Shown in pieces: positions 36,851 through 46,000 of a DNA stretch of 64,000 nt. The stretch is from Lachnospiraceae bacterium (GTDB lineage: Bacteria; Bacillota; Clostridia; Lachnospirales; Lachnospiraceae), in NCBI GenBank assembly GCA_009911185.1, contig QXWW01000016.1:21240-85239 (forward strand), given 5' to 3'. The translations under genes and the position numbers were made by a program. Under the pieces are notes generated by a model, which saw only the letters and a list, made by a program, of their open reading frames with translations, searched no databases and was not told where the DNA came from. Every line of letters begins with the position of its first letter. Position 1 is the first letter of the stretch.

Positions 36851-37963
36851 ATGAAACAATTATCATTGTGTAGTTCTATCCTTAAATTTACGGAGATTAA
36901 AGAGTTCACAGACAACTTGCAGGTAAATGAAAACGACCTTATCATTACCTGCCGTTATATCTATGAACCATTTTTCGGTTCCCTTCCACTCCCTGCACAG
37001 ATTATATTTCAGGAGGATTTCGGCGAAGGGGAACCCAGTGAACCTATGATTGCAGGTATGCTTTCTGCCGTTACTGCGGACTATGACAGAGTCATTGGTA
37101 TCGGAGGCGGAACTATAATGGATATCGCAAAATTGTTCTGCCTGAAAAACATCACGCCACTGGAAGATTTATTTACCGGAAAAATTCCCGCTGAAAAAAA
37201 ATGCCCTCTCGTTCTGGTTCCTACGACCTGTGGAACTGGCAGCGAGGTGACAAACGTGACTATCGTAAATTTTCCTGCGCTCGATTCAAAGCTCAGACTT
37301 GCTGAAGACGCCATGTACGCGGACGAAGCCGTATTTATTCCAAAACTTTTAGAAAAGATTCCTTACCATATTTTTGCCACAAGCTCCATCGACGCACTGA
37401 TTCACGCTATCGAATCCAGCCTTTCGCCCCTTGCCACTCCTTATTCAGAGCTGTTCGGACATGAGGCGATGCGAATGATTGTAGGCGCATATCAAAAAAT
37501 GCGGGAAGCCGGGAAAGATATCCTGTCAGAGTTATTGGAACAATTCCTTATTGCAAGCAATTATGCCGGCATTGCCTTCGGAAAAGCCGGCTGCGGCGCC
37601 GTTCACGCTATGAGCTATCCCCTCAGCGGCAAATACCACGTACCGCACGGGGAAGCAAATTACGCGTTGCTGACTGCCGTCCTCAAAGCATACAGCCAGA
37701 AAACATGCAGTGATAAGTATGATACTGTAGTGAAAATTTTAAAAGAATTGCTGCATTGTGAGACAGAAGATGTCTTTGATGAATTAGATCGTCTCATTTC
37801 TTTTATACTGGAAAAAAAACCGCTGCACGCTTATGGAACGGCCGCAGAAGATCTTCCCGGATTTACCGACAACGTACTTTTGTATCAGCGGGTAATTATG
37901 TCGCATAATCCGACTATTTTAGACCGCGAAGACATTCTCGGCATTTATCAGTCCTGCCTGTAG
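36851..37963 (+). CDS. 4hbD: 4-hydroxybutyrate dehydrogenase (iron-containing alcohol dehydrogenase)
   Basis: A 370-residue group III alcohol dehydrogenase: the NAD turn IGIGGGTIMDIAKL, VPTTCGTGSEVTNVTIV, metal ligands in SSIDALIHAIE, GAVHAMSYPLSGKYHVPHGEAN. Length and motif wording closely follow the C. kluyveri 4-hydroxybutyrate dehydrogenase as I remember it, including the NYAGIAFGKAGCGAVHAMSYP block. It interconverts succinate semialdehyde and 4-hydroxybutyrate with NAD(H), in succinate or GABA fermentation. Confidence 0.88.
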   Translation: MKQLSLCSSILKFTEIKEFTDNLQVNENDLIITCRYIYEPFFGSLPLPAQIIFQEDFGEGEPSEPMIAGMLSAVTADYDRVIGIGGGTIMDIAKLFCLKNITPLEDLFTGKIPAEKKCPLVLVPTTCGTGSEVTNVTIVNFPALDSKLRLAEDAMYADEAVFIPKLLEKIPYHIFATSSIDALIHAIESSLSPLATPYSELFGHEAMRMIVGAYQKMREAGKDILSELLEQFLIASNYAGIAFGKAGCGAVHAMSYPLSGKYHVPHGEANYALLTAVLKAYSQKTCSDKYDTVVKILKELLHCETEDVFDELDRLISFILEKKPLHAYGTAAEDLPGFTDNVLLYQRVIMSHNPTILDREDILGIYQSCL

Positions 37964-38000
37964 ATTTCTAACCAAGAGGGGATTCCAGAAGGCTAACGGT

Positions 38001-38246
38001 TTAAAGTTTACGAAACAGATCGTCAATTTTCGTATTAAAGATCTGCGCTATCGCAAATATTTCTTTATCCGTGGCTATTCTGGTCTGCCCTTCCAGTTTG
38101 GAAAGGGATGAAAAATTAATATCAACATCCATTAATTGCATATTGATGGCCAGATCCTTCTGGCTCATTTTATTCAGTCTTCGAATTTTCGTAATATTTG
38201 CCCCTATCATATTCTTATCCCCAAGTGGTTTCTGCCTTGGTTTCAT
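38001..38246 (-). CDS. small XRE-family DNA-binding regulator
   Basis: An 81-residue helix-turn-helix protein: IGANITKIRRLNKMSQKDLAINMQL, then INFSSLSKLEGQTRIATDKEIFAIAQIFNTKIDDLF, the usual Cro/C1 four-helix layout. There is no other domain. It is convergent to 4hbD and divergent from the acyl ligase at 38431, with a good promoter, so it may control one or both. An AGGAGA box precedes the start. Confidence 0.85.
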   Translation of the reverse strand: MKPRQKPLGDKNMIGANITKIRRLNKMSQKDLAINMQLMDVDINFSSLSKLEGQTRIATDKEIFAIAQIFNTKIDDLFRKL

Positions 38247-38287
38247 ATGTATTCTCCTCGTATCGTTCCCGCCATAAATTATCTTAA

Positions 38288-38316
38288 ATTATAGCATAGA
38301 ACATACATAATGGAAA
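38288..38316 (-). promoter_or_regulatory. sigma-A promoter of the XRE regulator
   Basis: On the minus strand TTTCCA, 17 bases, TATAAT, with an extended -10 TGC directly before it; 42 bases upstream of the start. Confidence 0.6.
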
Positions 38317-38350
38317 GTATGGAATAACGGAAACCGATAGGAATCTGTAT

Positions 38351-38379
38351 TTGAAAGTTACCCGATTATGTGGTAAAGT
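38351..38379 (+). promoter_or_regulatory. sigma-A promoter of the acyl ligase
   Basis: TTGAAA, 17 bases, TAAAGT, with TGG before the -10. It lies 52 bases before the start and overlaps nothing else, divergent from the regulator's promoter. Confidence 0.6.
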
Positions 38380-38430
38380 AATCTTTATCAGTAAACCGGC
38401 CACTAAAAATGATTGAACAGGAGAATTTTT

Positions 38431-39867
38431 ATGGATAGTATTGTTCAAGCTGTTTTTGAACACAGCCAATCAACGCCCGATAAAACAGCAATTGCTGTGG
38501 ACGATAACAGCATAAGCTACCGGGAACTGGCGGAAAGAATACGTATTTTTTCCAGTTCCTTAAAAACGCACTCTGTAAAAAAAGGACAGCGTATCGCCAT
38601 TGAGTCCGATGATTTGATCTCCTATTTTACGGCATTTCTTGGTTGTCAGTTATGCGGTGCGATAGCTGTCCCTATTGAAGAAAACATTTCCATATATAAA
38701 TTGCAGGATATTTTAGGAGCCACAAAACCAACGCTGGTTTTTACAAAACACAACGGAGAATCTTACGACGATTTTCTTAACGGCAGCCTTCCCTCTGGCA
38801 AAATATCTTATCCCAAGGGAAACGCCACCTCCGCCGTCATCGCTACTACCGGCACTACCGGTAAACCTGTACTTGTAACACACACCAATAAAAGTATGCT
38901 CTCAGAAGCTCAGAATCTTTGTAACGGCACAAAAATCACAGAAGATACCATCCTTTTTGCCAATATTCCCTTTAATCTCGCTCTGGGCTACCGCAGAGTT
39001 TTTGCTTTGCTCTATGCAGGCGCGACGGCGGTACTTGCCTCGGAACCTTTGAGTCTGGAATTGTTAAGTAATTATATCGAAAAATTTAATATTAATTATC
39101 TGACCATTGTCCATTCTGACATGAACATGCTTCTTGACATTGAAGACCCGGTCATGGCTCAGGCCGTCCGCTGCCTGGAAGCCGTAGAAATTATGGCCGG
39201 ACCTATTACCGGTCTGCAGATTCGTTCTTTTTGCAGACAATATCCAGACATTGCTTTCTACAATGTTTACGGCGCCACGGAATCGGGATGTATCCTAATT
39301 AATGAGATGTCAAAAAACCCGGTTGAAAACTGTCTGGGAAAACCTGCTGTACATGCTGATATCTCTATCGTTGATGAAAATGGCACCAGAGTAGAAACTC
39401 CAGATCAATACGGCTATATTAGCGTCAAGGGCGATATGAATATGTCTGGATATTATCATAAAAAAGCTCTTACGGAAAAAGTAATGCAAGCCGGATATAT
39501 TGTCTTAAATGATATTGGTTATTTTGACGATGAAGGATACTTTTACTTTGTCAGCAGGGTAGGAGACATTATTGATGTAGGCGGGCACAAGATTGCCCCC
39601 AGTGAAATTGAACAGGCCGTCTGGGGATTTGAGGGAATTTTGGACTGCGCCTGTGCCGCACAGGAAGATCAGGATTATAACCAGGTTCCCATCCTCTATA
39701 TCACTTGTTCTGATCCTGATTTTGATACTACGAAACTTCAGCATTATTTAGAACAACATTTAGAATCCTACAAGATCCCCCAACAAATTATCCCCATAGA
39801 TAAAATTCCGCGTACTGCAACAGGCAAGATTTTAAGAAAATCTCTTTCCATACCGCAAAAATCCTAG
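38431..39867 (+). CDS. AMP-forming acyl/aryl-CoA ligase family enzyme
   Basis: A 478-residue ANL adenylating enzyme: P-loop VIATTGTTGKPV, A5 motif YNVYGATESG, A7/A8 NDIGYFDDEGYFYFVSRVGDIIDVGGHKIAPSEIE, and the A10 lysine PRTATGKILRKS. All core motifs are present. At this length it is a stand-alone ligase; no carrier domain is attached. The neighbouring 4-hydroxybutyrate genes suggest a small carboxylic acid substrate, which is inference. The start at 38431 follows AGGAG; an upstream in-frame ATG at 38413 lacks a ribosome site. Confidence 0.85.
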   Translation: MDSIVQAVFEHSQSTPDKTAIAVDDNSISYRELAERIRIFSSSLKTHSVKKGQRIAIESDDLISYFTAFLGCQLCGAIAVPIEENISIYKLQDILGATKPTLVFTKHNGESYDDFLNGSLPSGKISYPKGNATSAVIATTGTTGKPVLVTHTNKSMLSEAQNLCNGTKITEDTILFANIPFNLALGYRRVFALLYAGATAVLASEPLSLELLSNYIEKFNINYLTIVHSDMNMLLDIEDPVMAQAVRCLEAVEIMAGPITGLQIRSFCRQYPDIAFYNVYGATESGCILINEMSKNPVENCLGKPAVHADISIVDENGTRVETPDQYGYISVKGDMNMSGYYHKKALTEKVMQAGYIVLNDIGYFDDEGYFYFVSRVGDIIDVGGHKIAPSEIEQAVWGFEGILDCACAAQEDQDYNQVPILYITCSDPDFDTTKLQHYLEQHLESYKIPQQIIPIDKIPRTATGKILRKSLSIPQKS

Positions 39868-40327
39868 TCTTTTCCGATACAAAGGGGCGGGTTTCCTATA
39901 AGAACTGATTAACTTCAGCTTCCCCTACCCCCTTCATCGAAATCACTGAAAAAGCTCTAATCATTTCAATCTATATACCATCTATCGGTTCATTTACTGA
40001 ATCAGATGCTACCTATCGCCATTTGCACTTGCAGAAAACGAGTTTTTCAGCTGCGGCTTAATCATGAGGGAATTACACTCTTTGCTGCGCCGCGCACAGC
40101 GCTCTCGCGGCATAATTCCTCTTGTGCACGCGTACAAATCCTTTTTGTTCTATAGAAAAATTTTTTACACTTTCACATGACAATGACTTTCCTATGAGAG
40201 GATAACGTATACATTTGATTTTTCTTCTATAGGAAAGGAACTTTCATGCTTTAACTTGGCAAGGTCTTTCCTATAGAGAAAACGCTGCGTCATCCACCAT
40301 AATACCAATGACACAGCGTCTCATTTT
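39868..40327. repeat. 460-base intergenic region with nested inverted repeats
   Basis: No gene is seen. It contains a 12-bp perfect inverted repeat (TCTATAGGAAAG at 40226-40237, complement at 40266-40277). Related CTTTCCTAT copies are at 40187 and TCTATAG at 40150. There is also a GC-rich palindromic patch around 40066-40125 (GGGAATTA...TAATTCC flanking GCGCCGCGCAC...CTCTCGCGGC). This resembles a dispersed REP/MITE-type element. Confidence 0.5.
40281..40327. terminator. terminator hairpin at the end of the LRR protein operon
   Basis: Arms AACGCTGCGTCAT and ATGACACAGCGTCT (one mismatch) with a TTTTTT run on the right and AAAA on the left. It lies immediately downstream of the LRR gene stop and may act on both strands. 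Confidence 0.65.
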
Positions 40328-41875
40328 TTAGATTTTCATACTTTTCTTCTTTTTCGTAATTACAAGACAAACCCCTGCGAGAAAAATTCCTGCACAAAGG
40401 ACATATTTGGCATCAAAAGCAATTCCTGTTTTAGGCGTACCGCTCTGCACTCTCGCCGTTCCCAAATTTCTGGAAACAGAATTTACCGTTCTTACTCCGG
40501 TTCCGCCAACGCCAGTTGTAGTGCTCGTTCCGCTGCCTCCGCTGCCTCCGCTGCCTCCGTTGCCTCCACTGGTCCCGCCGGTTCCATCGTTACCTCCTGA
40601 TTCGCCGGGACCTGGATTCTCTGGTTCCTGAGAACCTGGATCTGGTTCCGGTTTCTTTTCACCGCCAATACTCTCAAAAATATAGCCGTTTTCATTTGCA
40701 AAACGCTCTGCTTCAGAACCGGTATAACCATAGATAACATCTGGCGTCCAGGAGGACTGTGAACCAATAGATGTCACACTTTGCGGAATTGTTACTGTTC
40801 CAATTCCACTTCCCGTAAAGGCGTCTGCCTCAATGGTTGTTACAGAATTTGGAATCTCCAGATTATATACATAGGGACTCGAACTAAATGCAGAACTGGC
40901 TATGGTTGTCATTCCGTCTGGCAGCTTCAGGCTGGATTTGCCCATAGGACTGTATAAAAGCTGTGACTGACCGCCGTCATATACTGCACCATCATTGGAT
41001 GAATAACTTCCATTACCGCTTTCTATAATAATTTCTGTCAGATTGCTGCAGCCATCAAAAGCGCTTAAATCTATAGATGATGTACTTGCAGGAATTGTGA
41101 CGCTTGAAAGTCCGCTGCAATTGCCAAAAGCCTGCGCCCCAATAGAACCTACAGAACCCGGAATGCTGACGCTTGAAAGTCCACTGCAGCCATACAGTGT
41201 AAGCTCCGGGATATCAGACATCCCGCCGGAAAGACTGACAGAAGACAAGCTGCTGCAGCCTGCCAATACACCACTTCCCATGGAACTTACTGAAGAGGGA
41301 ATTGTAATCTCTGATAAACTCACACAGTTGTTGAAAGCCCCGCTTCCAATTTCTGTAACGCTGCCGGGAATACCAATCGCGCTGAGACTTCCACAGCCGT
41401 TAAAAGCCTGTGCCCCGATAGAACCTACCCCGTCTGGAATAGAAACTGCTCCAAGGCTTCCGCAGCCATCAAACGTCTCCGCCGGAATCGATGACAATCC
41501 CCCTGGAAGCTCGACATACCCCAGAGAGCTACAGCCATAGAAAACTCCGCTTCCCAGGCTGACTGCTCCGCCAAACACCGCACTGGTTAACCCGGTACAG
41601 CCGGAAAAGCTGTAAGAGCCTACACTGGTAATATTTGCTGGTATAGTCACGCTGGAAATACTGGCATTGCCTGCAAAAGCATAATCTGCAACTGCGGTTG
41701 CCACGGCCGGGAGTACAACATCTCCTCCCGCTCCAGTATAACCCGTGATGGTAGTTCCATCCATAGTGAACATGCTGATATCTTCTTCTGCCCTCGTGTC
41801 CATTGCCGGACACAGTACCAGGGTGAGAGCCAGTATCAGCGCTGCACTCAAACACCTGCCTAACATTTTTTTCAT
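40328..41875 (-). CDS. leucine-rich-repeat (BspA-like) surface protein with TPKTG sorting signal
   Basis: A 515-residue exported protein: a signal peptide, a run of about a dozen BspA/LRR_5-type repeats (consensus like GCxSLxxVxIPxSVxxIGxxAFxxC, roughly residues 50-380), then a Pro/Glu and a Gly/Ser-rich linker. A C-terminal sorting signal reads TPKTG (480-484), followed by a hydrophobic helix and KKKK. The motif differs from LPxTG at the first position. A class B sortase is encoded 27 bases upstream in the same operon and is the obvious partner. BspA-type proteins act in adhesion. An AAGGAGG box precedes the start. Confidence 0.9.
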   Translation of the reverse strand: MKKMLGRCLSAALILALTLVLCPAMDTRAEEDISMFTMDGTTITGYTGAGGDVVLPAVATAVADYAFAGNASISSVTIPANITSVGSYSFSGCTGLTSAVFGGAVSLGSGVFYGCSSLGYVELPGGLSSIPAETFDGCGSLGAVSIPDGVGSIGAQAFNGCGSLSAIGIPGSVTEIGSGAFNNCVSLSEITIPSSVSSMGSGVLAGCSSLSSVSLSGGMSDIPELTLYGCSGLSSVSIPGSVGSIGAQAFGNCSGLSSVTIPASTSSIDLSAFDGCSNLTEIIIESGNGSYSSNDGAVYDGGQSQLLYSPMGKSSLKLPDGMTTIASSAFSSSPYVYNLEIPNSVTTIEADAFTGSGIGTVTIPQSVTSIGSQSSWTPDVIYGYTGSEAERFANENGYIFESIGGEKKPEPDPGSQEPENPGPGESGGNDGTGGTSGGNGGSGGSGGSGTSTTTGVGGTGVRTVNSVSRNLGTARVQSGTPKTGIAFDAKYVLCAGIFLAGVCLVITKKKKSMKI

Positions 41876-41902
41876 CCTCTTGTCCTCCTTGCATTACCTG
41901 TC

Positions 41903-43063
41903 TTACTGATTCTCACACTTCTTAGCCACCAAAAATAATCTGCCATCCTTTGTATAATTGTTACAGGTGGAGAGTGTTAATAACTGATCTCCATACGACA
42001 ATTCCACTGGCTCACCCAAAATATTTAACGATTCAATATTCTTTACATAACGCTTAAAAGCTTTTTTATTGCCAGCATCAATAAAGTCATAATACTTGAA
42101 ACCTTCTGCTTCCTCTCCTTCCACCTTAGATAGGCAAACTGCCACAACCTCGTATTGTGCCTTTTGGAAAATGGTATCAAAGGTAATTATTTTATGTTCC
42201 AGCCAATAGTTCTTATCCAAATACTCCTTAAGACCGCCAAACATCATTCCTGATTTCATATTATGCCCATATACAATCATATTGTCATTGGGATTTTGCA
42301 AATCATTTCGGGAGTCCAGGAAAATAGAACCATTAATATCATCTGTCCCATTAAAATCATGATTGAGATAAAAGTCACTACTCTCAGATACTGCCTGCAT
42401 GACCGGATAATCAATATCGGTGCCCGCCACAGAAATCCATCCGGCAAAATCGGCGTTCGCCTCATATAATCTCTCGTATTCCGGTAAAACCTGAGGCCCT
42501 TTTGTTTCCGCTTCTGTAAAATCAGCGGCATACACCTCATTGTCCACAGTCTCTGTTTCTGCCTGTACGGCTTCTTCCGCCTGCGTTTCATCCTTTTGCA
42601 GTACATTCATAAGCTTAGCAGACAACCAGTCAGAAGCAGCGGAAATCTCCTGTTCATTTTTTAAACGTTCCAGTTCTCTGGCTCTTTGCTGGTCACGGTA
42701 TTCACTTCCCAGAAACACCAGGAAGCATACCACCGCGCCAGCCATACAGACAGCGCCCACAATCTGACCTGGAGACAACTGCCGGACCTTATTGCTCAAA
42801 TTCTTACGGAAAGAAGTTTTAGAGAGAATACGATAATCCTCTGCCACCATATCCGAGAGGTACAGCAAATAGTCGTCGCCGACAGCGCTCTTAAAAATAA
42901 TTTTCCCCTCCCGGATCAGTGTATAAAGCCGCTGTGCAACACCAGGTTCATTGATATCCATTTTTTTTGAAATGTATCTGATTTTCTCTATATCATCCAA
43001 TGCTTCCTGATACTTATCATAGGAATCAAATTGGAATTTTCCAATACAATATACTTTACCCAT
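41903..43063 (-). CDS. srtB: class B sortase with N-terminal cytoplasmic extension
   Basis: A 386-residue sortase. The catalytic domain (about 200-380) contains WISVAGTDIDYPVMQ, catalytic His267 (IVYGHNM), Cys367 (TLSTC) and Arg375 (DGRLFLVAKK), typical of SrtB. A single transmembrane segment lies at about 100-118, preceded by ~95 charged residues that would be cytoplasmic; a normal SrtB has the membrane anchor at its N-terminus. It should attach the TPKTG protein encoded directly downstream to peptidoglycan. It lies 30 bases after the giant repeat protein. Confidence 0.93.
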   Translation of the reverse strand: MGKVYCIGKFQFDSYDKYQEALDDIEKIRYISKKMDINEPGVAQRLYTLIREGKIIFKSAVGDDYLLYLSDMVAEDYRILSKTSFRKNLSNKVRQLSPGQIVGAVCMAGAVVCFLVFLGSEYRDQQRARELERLKNEQEISAASDWLSAKLMNVLQKDETQAEEAVQAETETVDNEVYAADFTEAETKGPQVLPEYERLYEANADFAGWISVAGTDIDYPVMQAVSESSDFYLNHDFNGTDDINGSIFLDSRNDLQNPNDNMIVYGHNMKSGMMFGGLKEYLDKNYWLEHKIITFDTIFQKAQYEVVAVCLSKVEGEEAEGFKYYDFIDAGNKKAFKRYVKNIESLNILGEPVELSYGDQLLTLSTCNNYTKDGRLFLVAKKCENQ

Positions 43064-43093
43064 ATTGATATCAACTTCCTTTCTTCCTTGCAG

Positions 43094-46000
43094 CTACTTT
43101 TTTGCTGTAACGGATTTTACTTTCGAATAACCCCCGTAATAGGTTTTACTTCCATTTTTTCTGCCTGTGCGGATCTTATAAAAATATGTCTTGCCGCCTT
43201 TTGCCTTTTTATCCGTGTAAGAAATCTTGCGCGTAGAACCAATCTTCGTATATTTTCCTTTCTTGCTCGTACTTCTGTAAATCTGATAGGTGGTCGCTCC
43301 TTTGACTTTCTTCCACTTAAGCACCACCTGTTTGGACTTCTTAGATTTAATAGAGGTAATGCTTGCCGCCTTAGGCGCCGTACCCGCCTTTACACTCACG
43401 AAATCGCTATAGTGATATCTGCCGCCCTTTACAACAAAGGCTCTTACCTTGAATGTACCAACAGTTGCTGCCTTCAGCTTCTTTACGGTTGCTTTGGTCG
43501 TACTATTCTTGTTTATCCGCACCTGAAGCTTATTCTTGGAATTGTATATCTCATAACCTTTGACTATTGGATTGCGAGTCCAGGAAAACGTAATGCTGGA
43601 AGCTGTATATTTTGAAGTCTTCACACCCGTCACCTTAGGAACTATAATACTGAAGTTCACAGTTTGAAGTCCGGTATAATTTCCATTTCCACGAATAACC
43701 ACTCTTCCGGTTCCCGGATTCTTATTCGCTTCATAACTTACCTTATAATCCGTTTCGCTAACCAGAATTTTTCCCTCATTTTCCACCTGTACTTCCGGCT
43801 TGATATCCTTGCCAGTGTATGTCTGGACTGCAATCGCCGACACATTTGCCCTGCTGATATTCTTGGGAATAATCTTAAAGGAAACGCTCTTGCTTCCAAT
43901 ATATTTGTTAATTCCTGTTATTGTAATCGTCGCCGTTCCCACATTCGTGTTATTGCCGTAGGAAACCTGATAATCCTTTCCAATTGTCAGAATATTTCCG
44001 CTGTCCTCTACCCGTACAGCAGGTGTAATGGCCCCTCCGTTATACGTATAGGCCGCCGCAATCCCTCGTACAAGCGTTTCTTCCGACAGTTCTCTTGCGA
44101 TATCAAACGTAATTGTCCTGGTTCCGGTATACCATCCCATTCCTGTGATGGTGATCGTCGCCGTTCCCCGATCCACATTATTGGCATATTCAAGTGTATA
44201 ATCCACATTTTCCGTTAATTGCGTTCCCGCAAAAGATATCTGCGGCTTCGGAGTGAGCGGTGAACCGGTATACTGCTGTATCGGAATACTTCCCACAGTC
44301 GCCAGATTCATTGTTCCCAGGATACGGAACTTCGTCTGAACACTTCCCTTGTAATTCTTAATACCTGTAATCGTTACACCCGCCGTTCCAACGGCAACAT
44401 TCGCCGTATAACTTAATGTATAATCACGATTCAATACAAGTTTCTGCTCAGTCTCTTCCTCCTCTTTCTGGTTTCTGCGCAAGGAAAGCTCCACGTCAGG
44501 CGTCACGCCTCTGCCTGTATAAATCTGGTCTTCTATTTCGCCCAAAACCATATCGCTGGCAATTCCGTCGTCGCCGGTAACATCATTGCATATACTCTTT
44601 GGCAGAATTGTGAAATCTGCCTTTGCAGTTCCCGGGAAATTGCCTGTTCCTGTAACTGTAATGGAGGCTGTACCGGCATCGATATTATCTTCATAAGACA
44701 ATTCATAATCCTCGCCTTCCGTAAGAAGAAATTCCATATCATCCACGCCTTCCACATTTTCCACTTTAAAAGATACCTGCGGTTTCGGTGTGATTTCCAG
44801 ACTGCTGTATATCTGATCCGGTATTTCTTCTATCTGCATTTTTCCTTCTGCAGGCACAATATGGAACGGCACCTGACGTGTTCCGGTATAATTCCCTTTT
44901 CCGGTAATAGAAATTGTTCCAGTTCCTATATTGATATTATCTCTGTATTCTCCCAGATCATAATCCTCGCCTTCCACCAAAAGCGTTCCATCCTTGGTTT
45001 TCACCTCGATAGTTGTCGTCACCGGATTTCCAGTATAGATTGCATTTTCTGCCGTAATCTCGAAATCATCTTCCTGCCCTTCAGCCAATTCAAAACTTTC
45101 CGGCAGAATCGTGAAATTCTTACGTATTTCTCCCTCGTAATCACCCTTTCCGGTCACAATGATGACAGGGGCTTCCTCGCCAATATTCTCTGCAGCGGCA
45201 TTGATATTGTTAGCATAAGCCACATCATAATCTTCCTCTGATAAAACAATGCGGTCAATACCGTCCATATAGGACACTTCTATCTTGGGACATTGCTCCT
45301 GGCGATTGAAAATCTGAGGACCTCCGGTAATGGTCACCTCCATTCCAGAAATCGTACGCCTTATAATATTAAAGTACAAAGTCTTCCTGCCCCGGTAATT
45401 GCCGCCTTCCACAGCCTCAATCACCACGCCTGCCCGGTTCTCTTCTGTAGAAATATCAACATTGTTTACATAATCTGCCACTACATAATCTACATTGGGC
45501 ACCATGAGCTGTCCATGATTAAATACTCTAATCTGCGGTTCGATTGCCTCTCCAGTATAAATGTAGGCATTCTCATACTCTTCCGTGCTCATACTTCCTA
45601 TAAACTCTGCCGTAATATCCCCCTGATCTGTCGACAAATCCTTGGGAATAATATTGTAATACCGCTTAATAACGCCACGGTAACAATCCTTTCCTCTGAT
45701 TACCACTAAAGGTCTTTTTGACTCATCCTCGTCATCCTTACTTGCCACATTCTGGTTGTTTCTGCTGACATCCGCTGTCTCACCCTGATTTTCCACCGTG
45801 ACAATCTCGAAATCCTCTCCTTCCACCAGAATCTTCGGTTCATTGGTCTCACCACAGAGTACGCCGGAATAATCCTCAAATATCATTTCCGGATACACAT
45901 TCACGATTCCATAGGGAACGTCCTCATCATATTCCAGTTCCATATATTTCAGCGGCGGATTTTCCTGGTCTACCACTTCGATACTTGCCATGATCTTAAA

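Noticed and set aside
40407..40631. Proline-rich plus-strand open frame opposite the LRR protein linker
   Set aside because: It is the complement of the Gly/Ser-rich linker coding and has no ribosome site.
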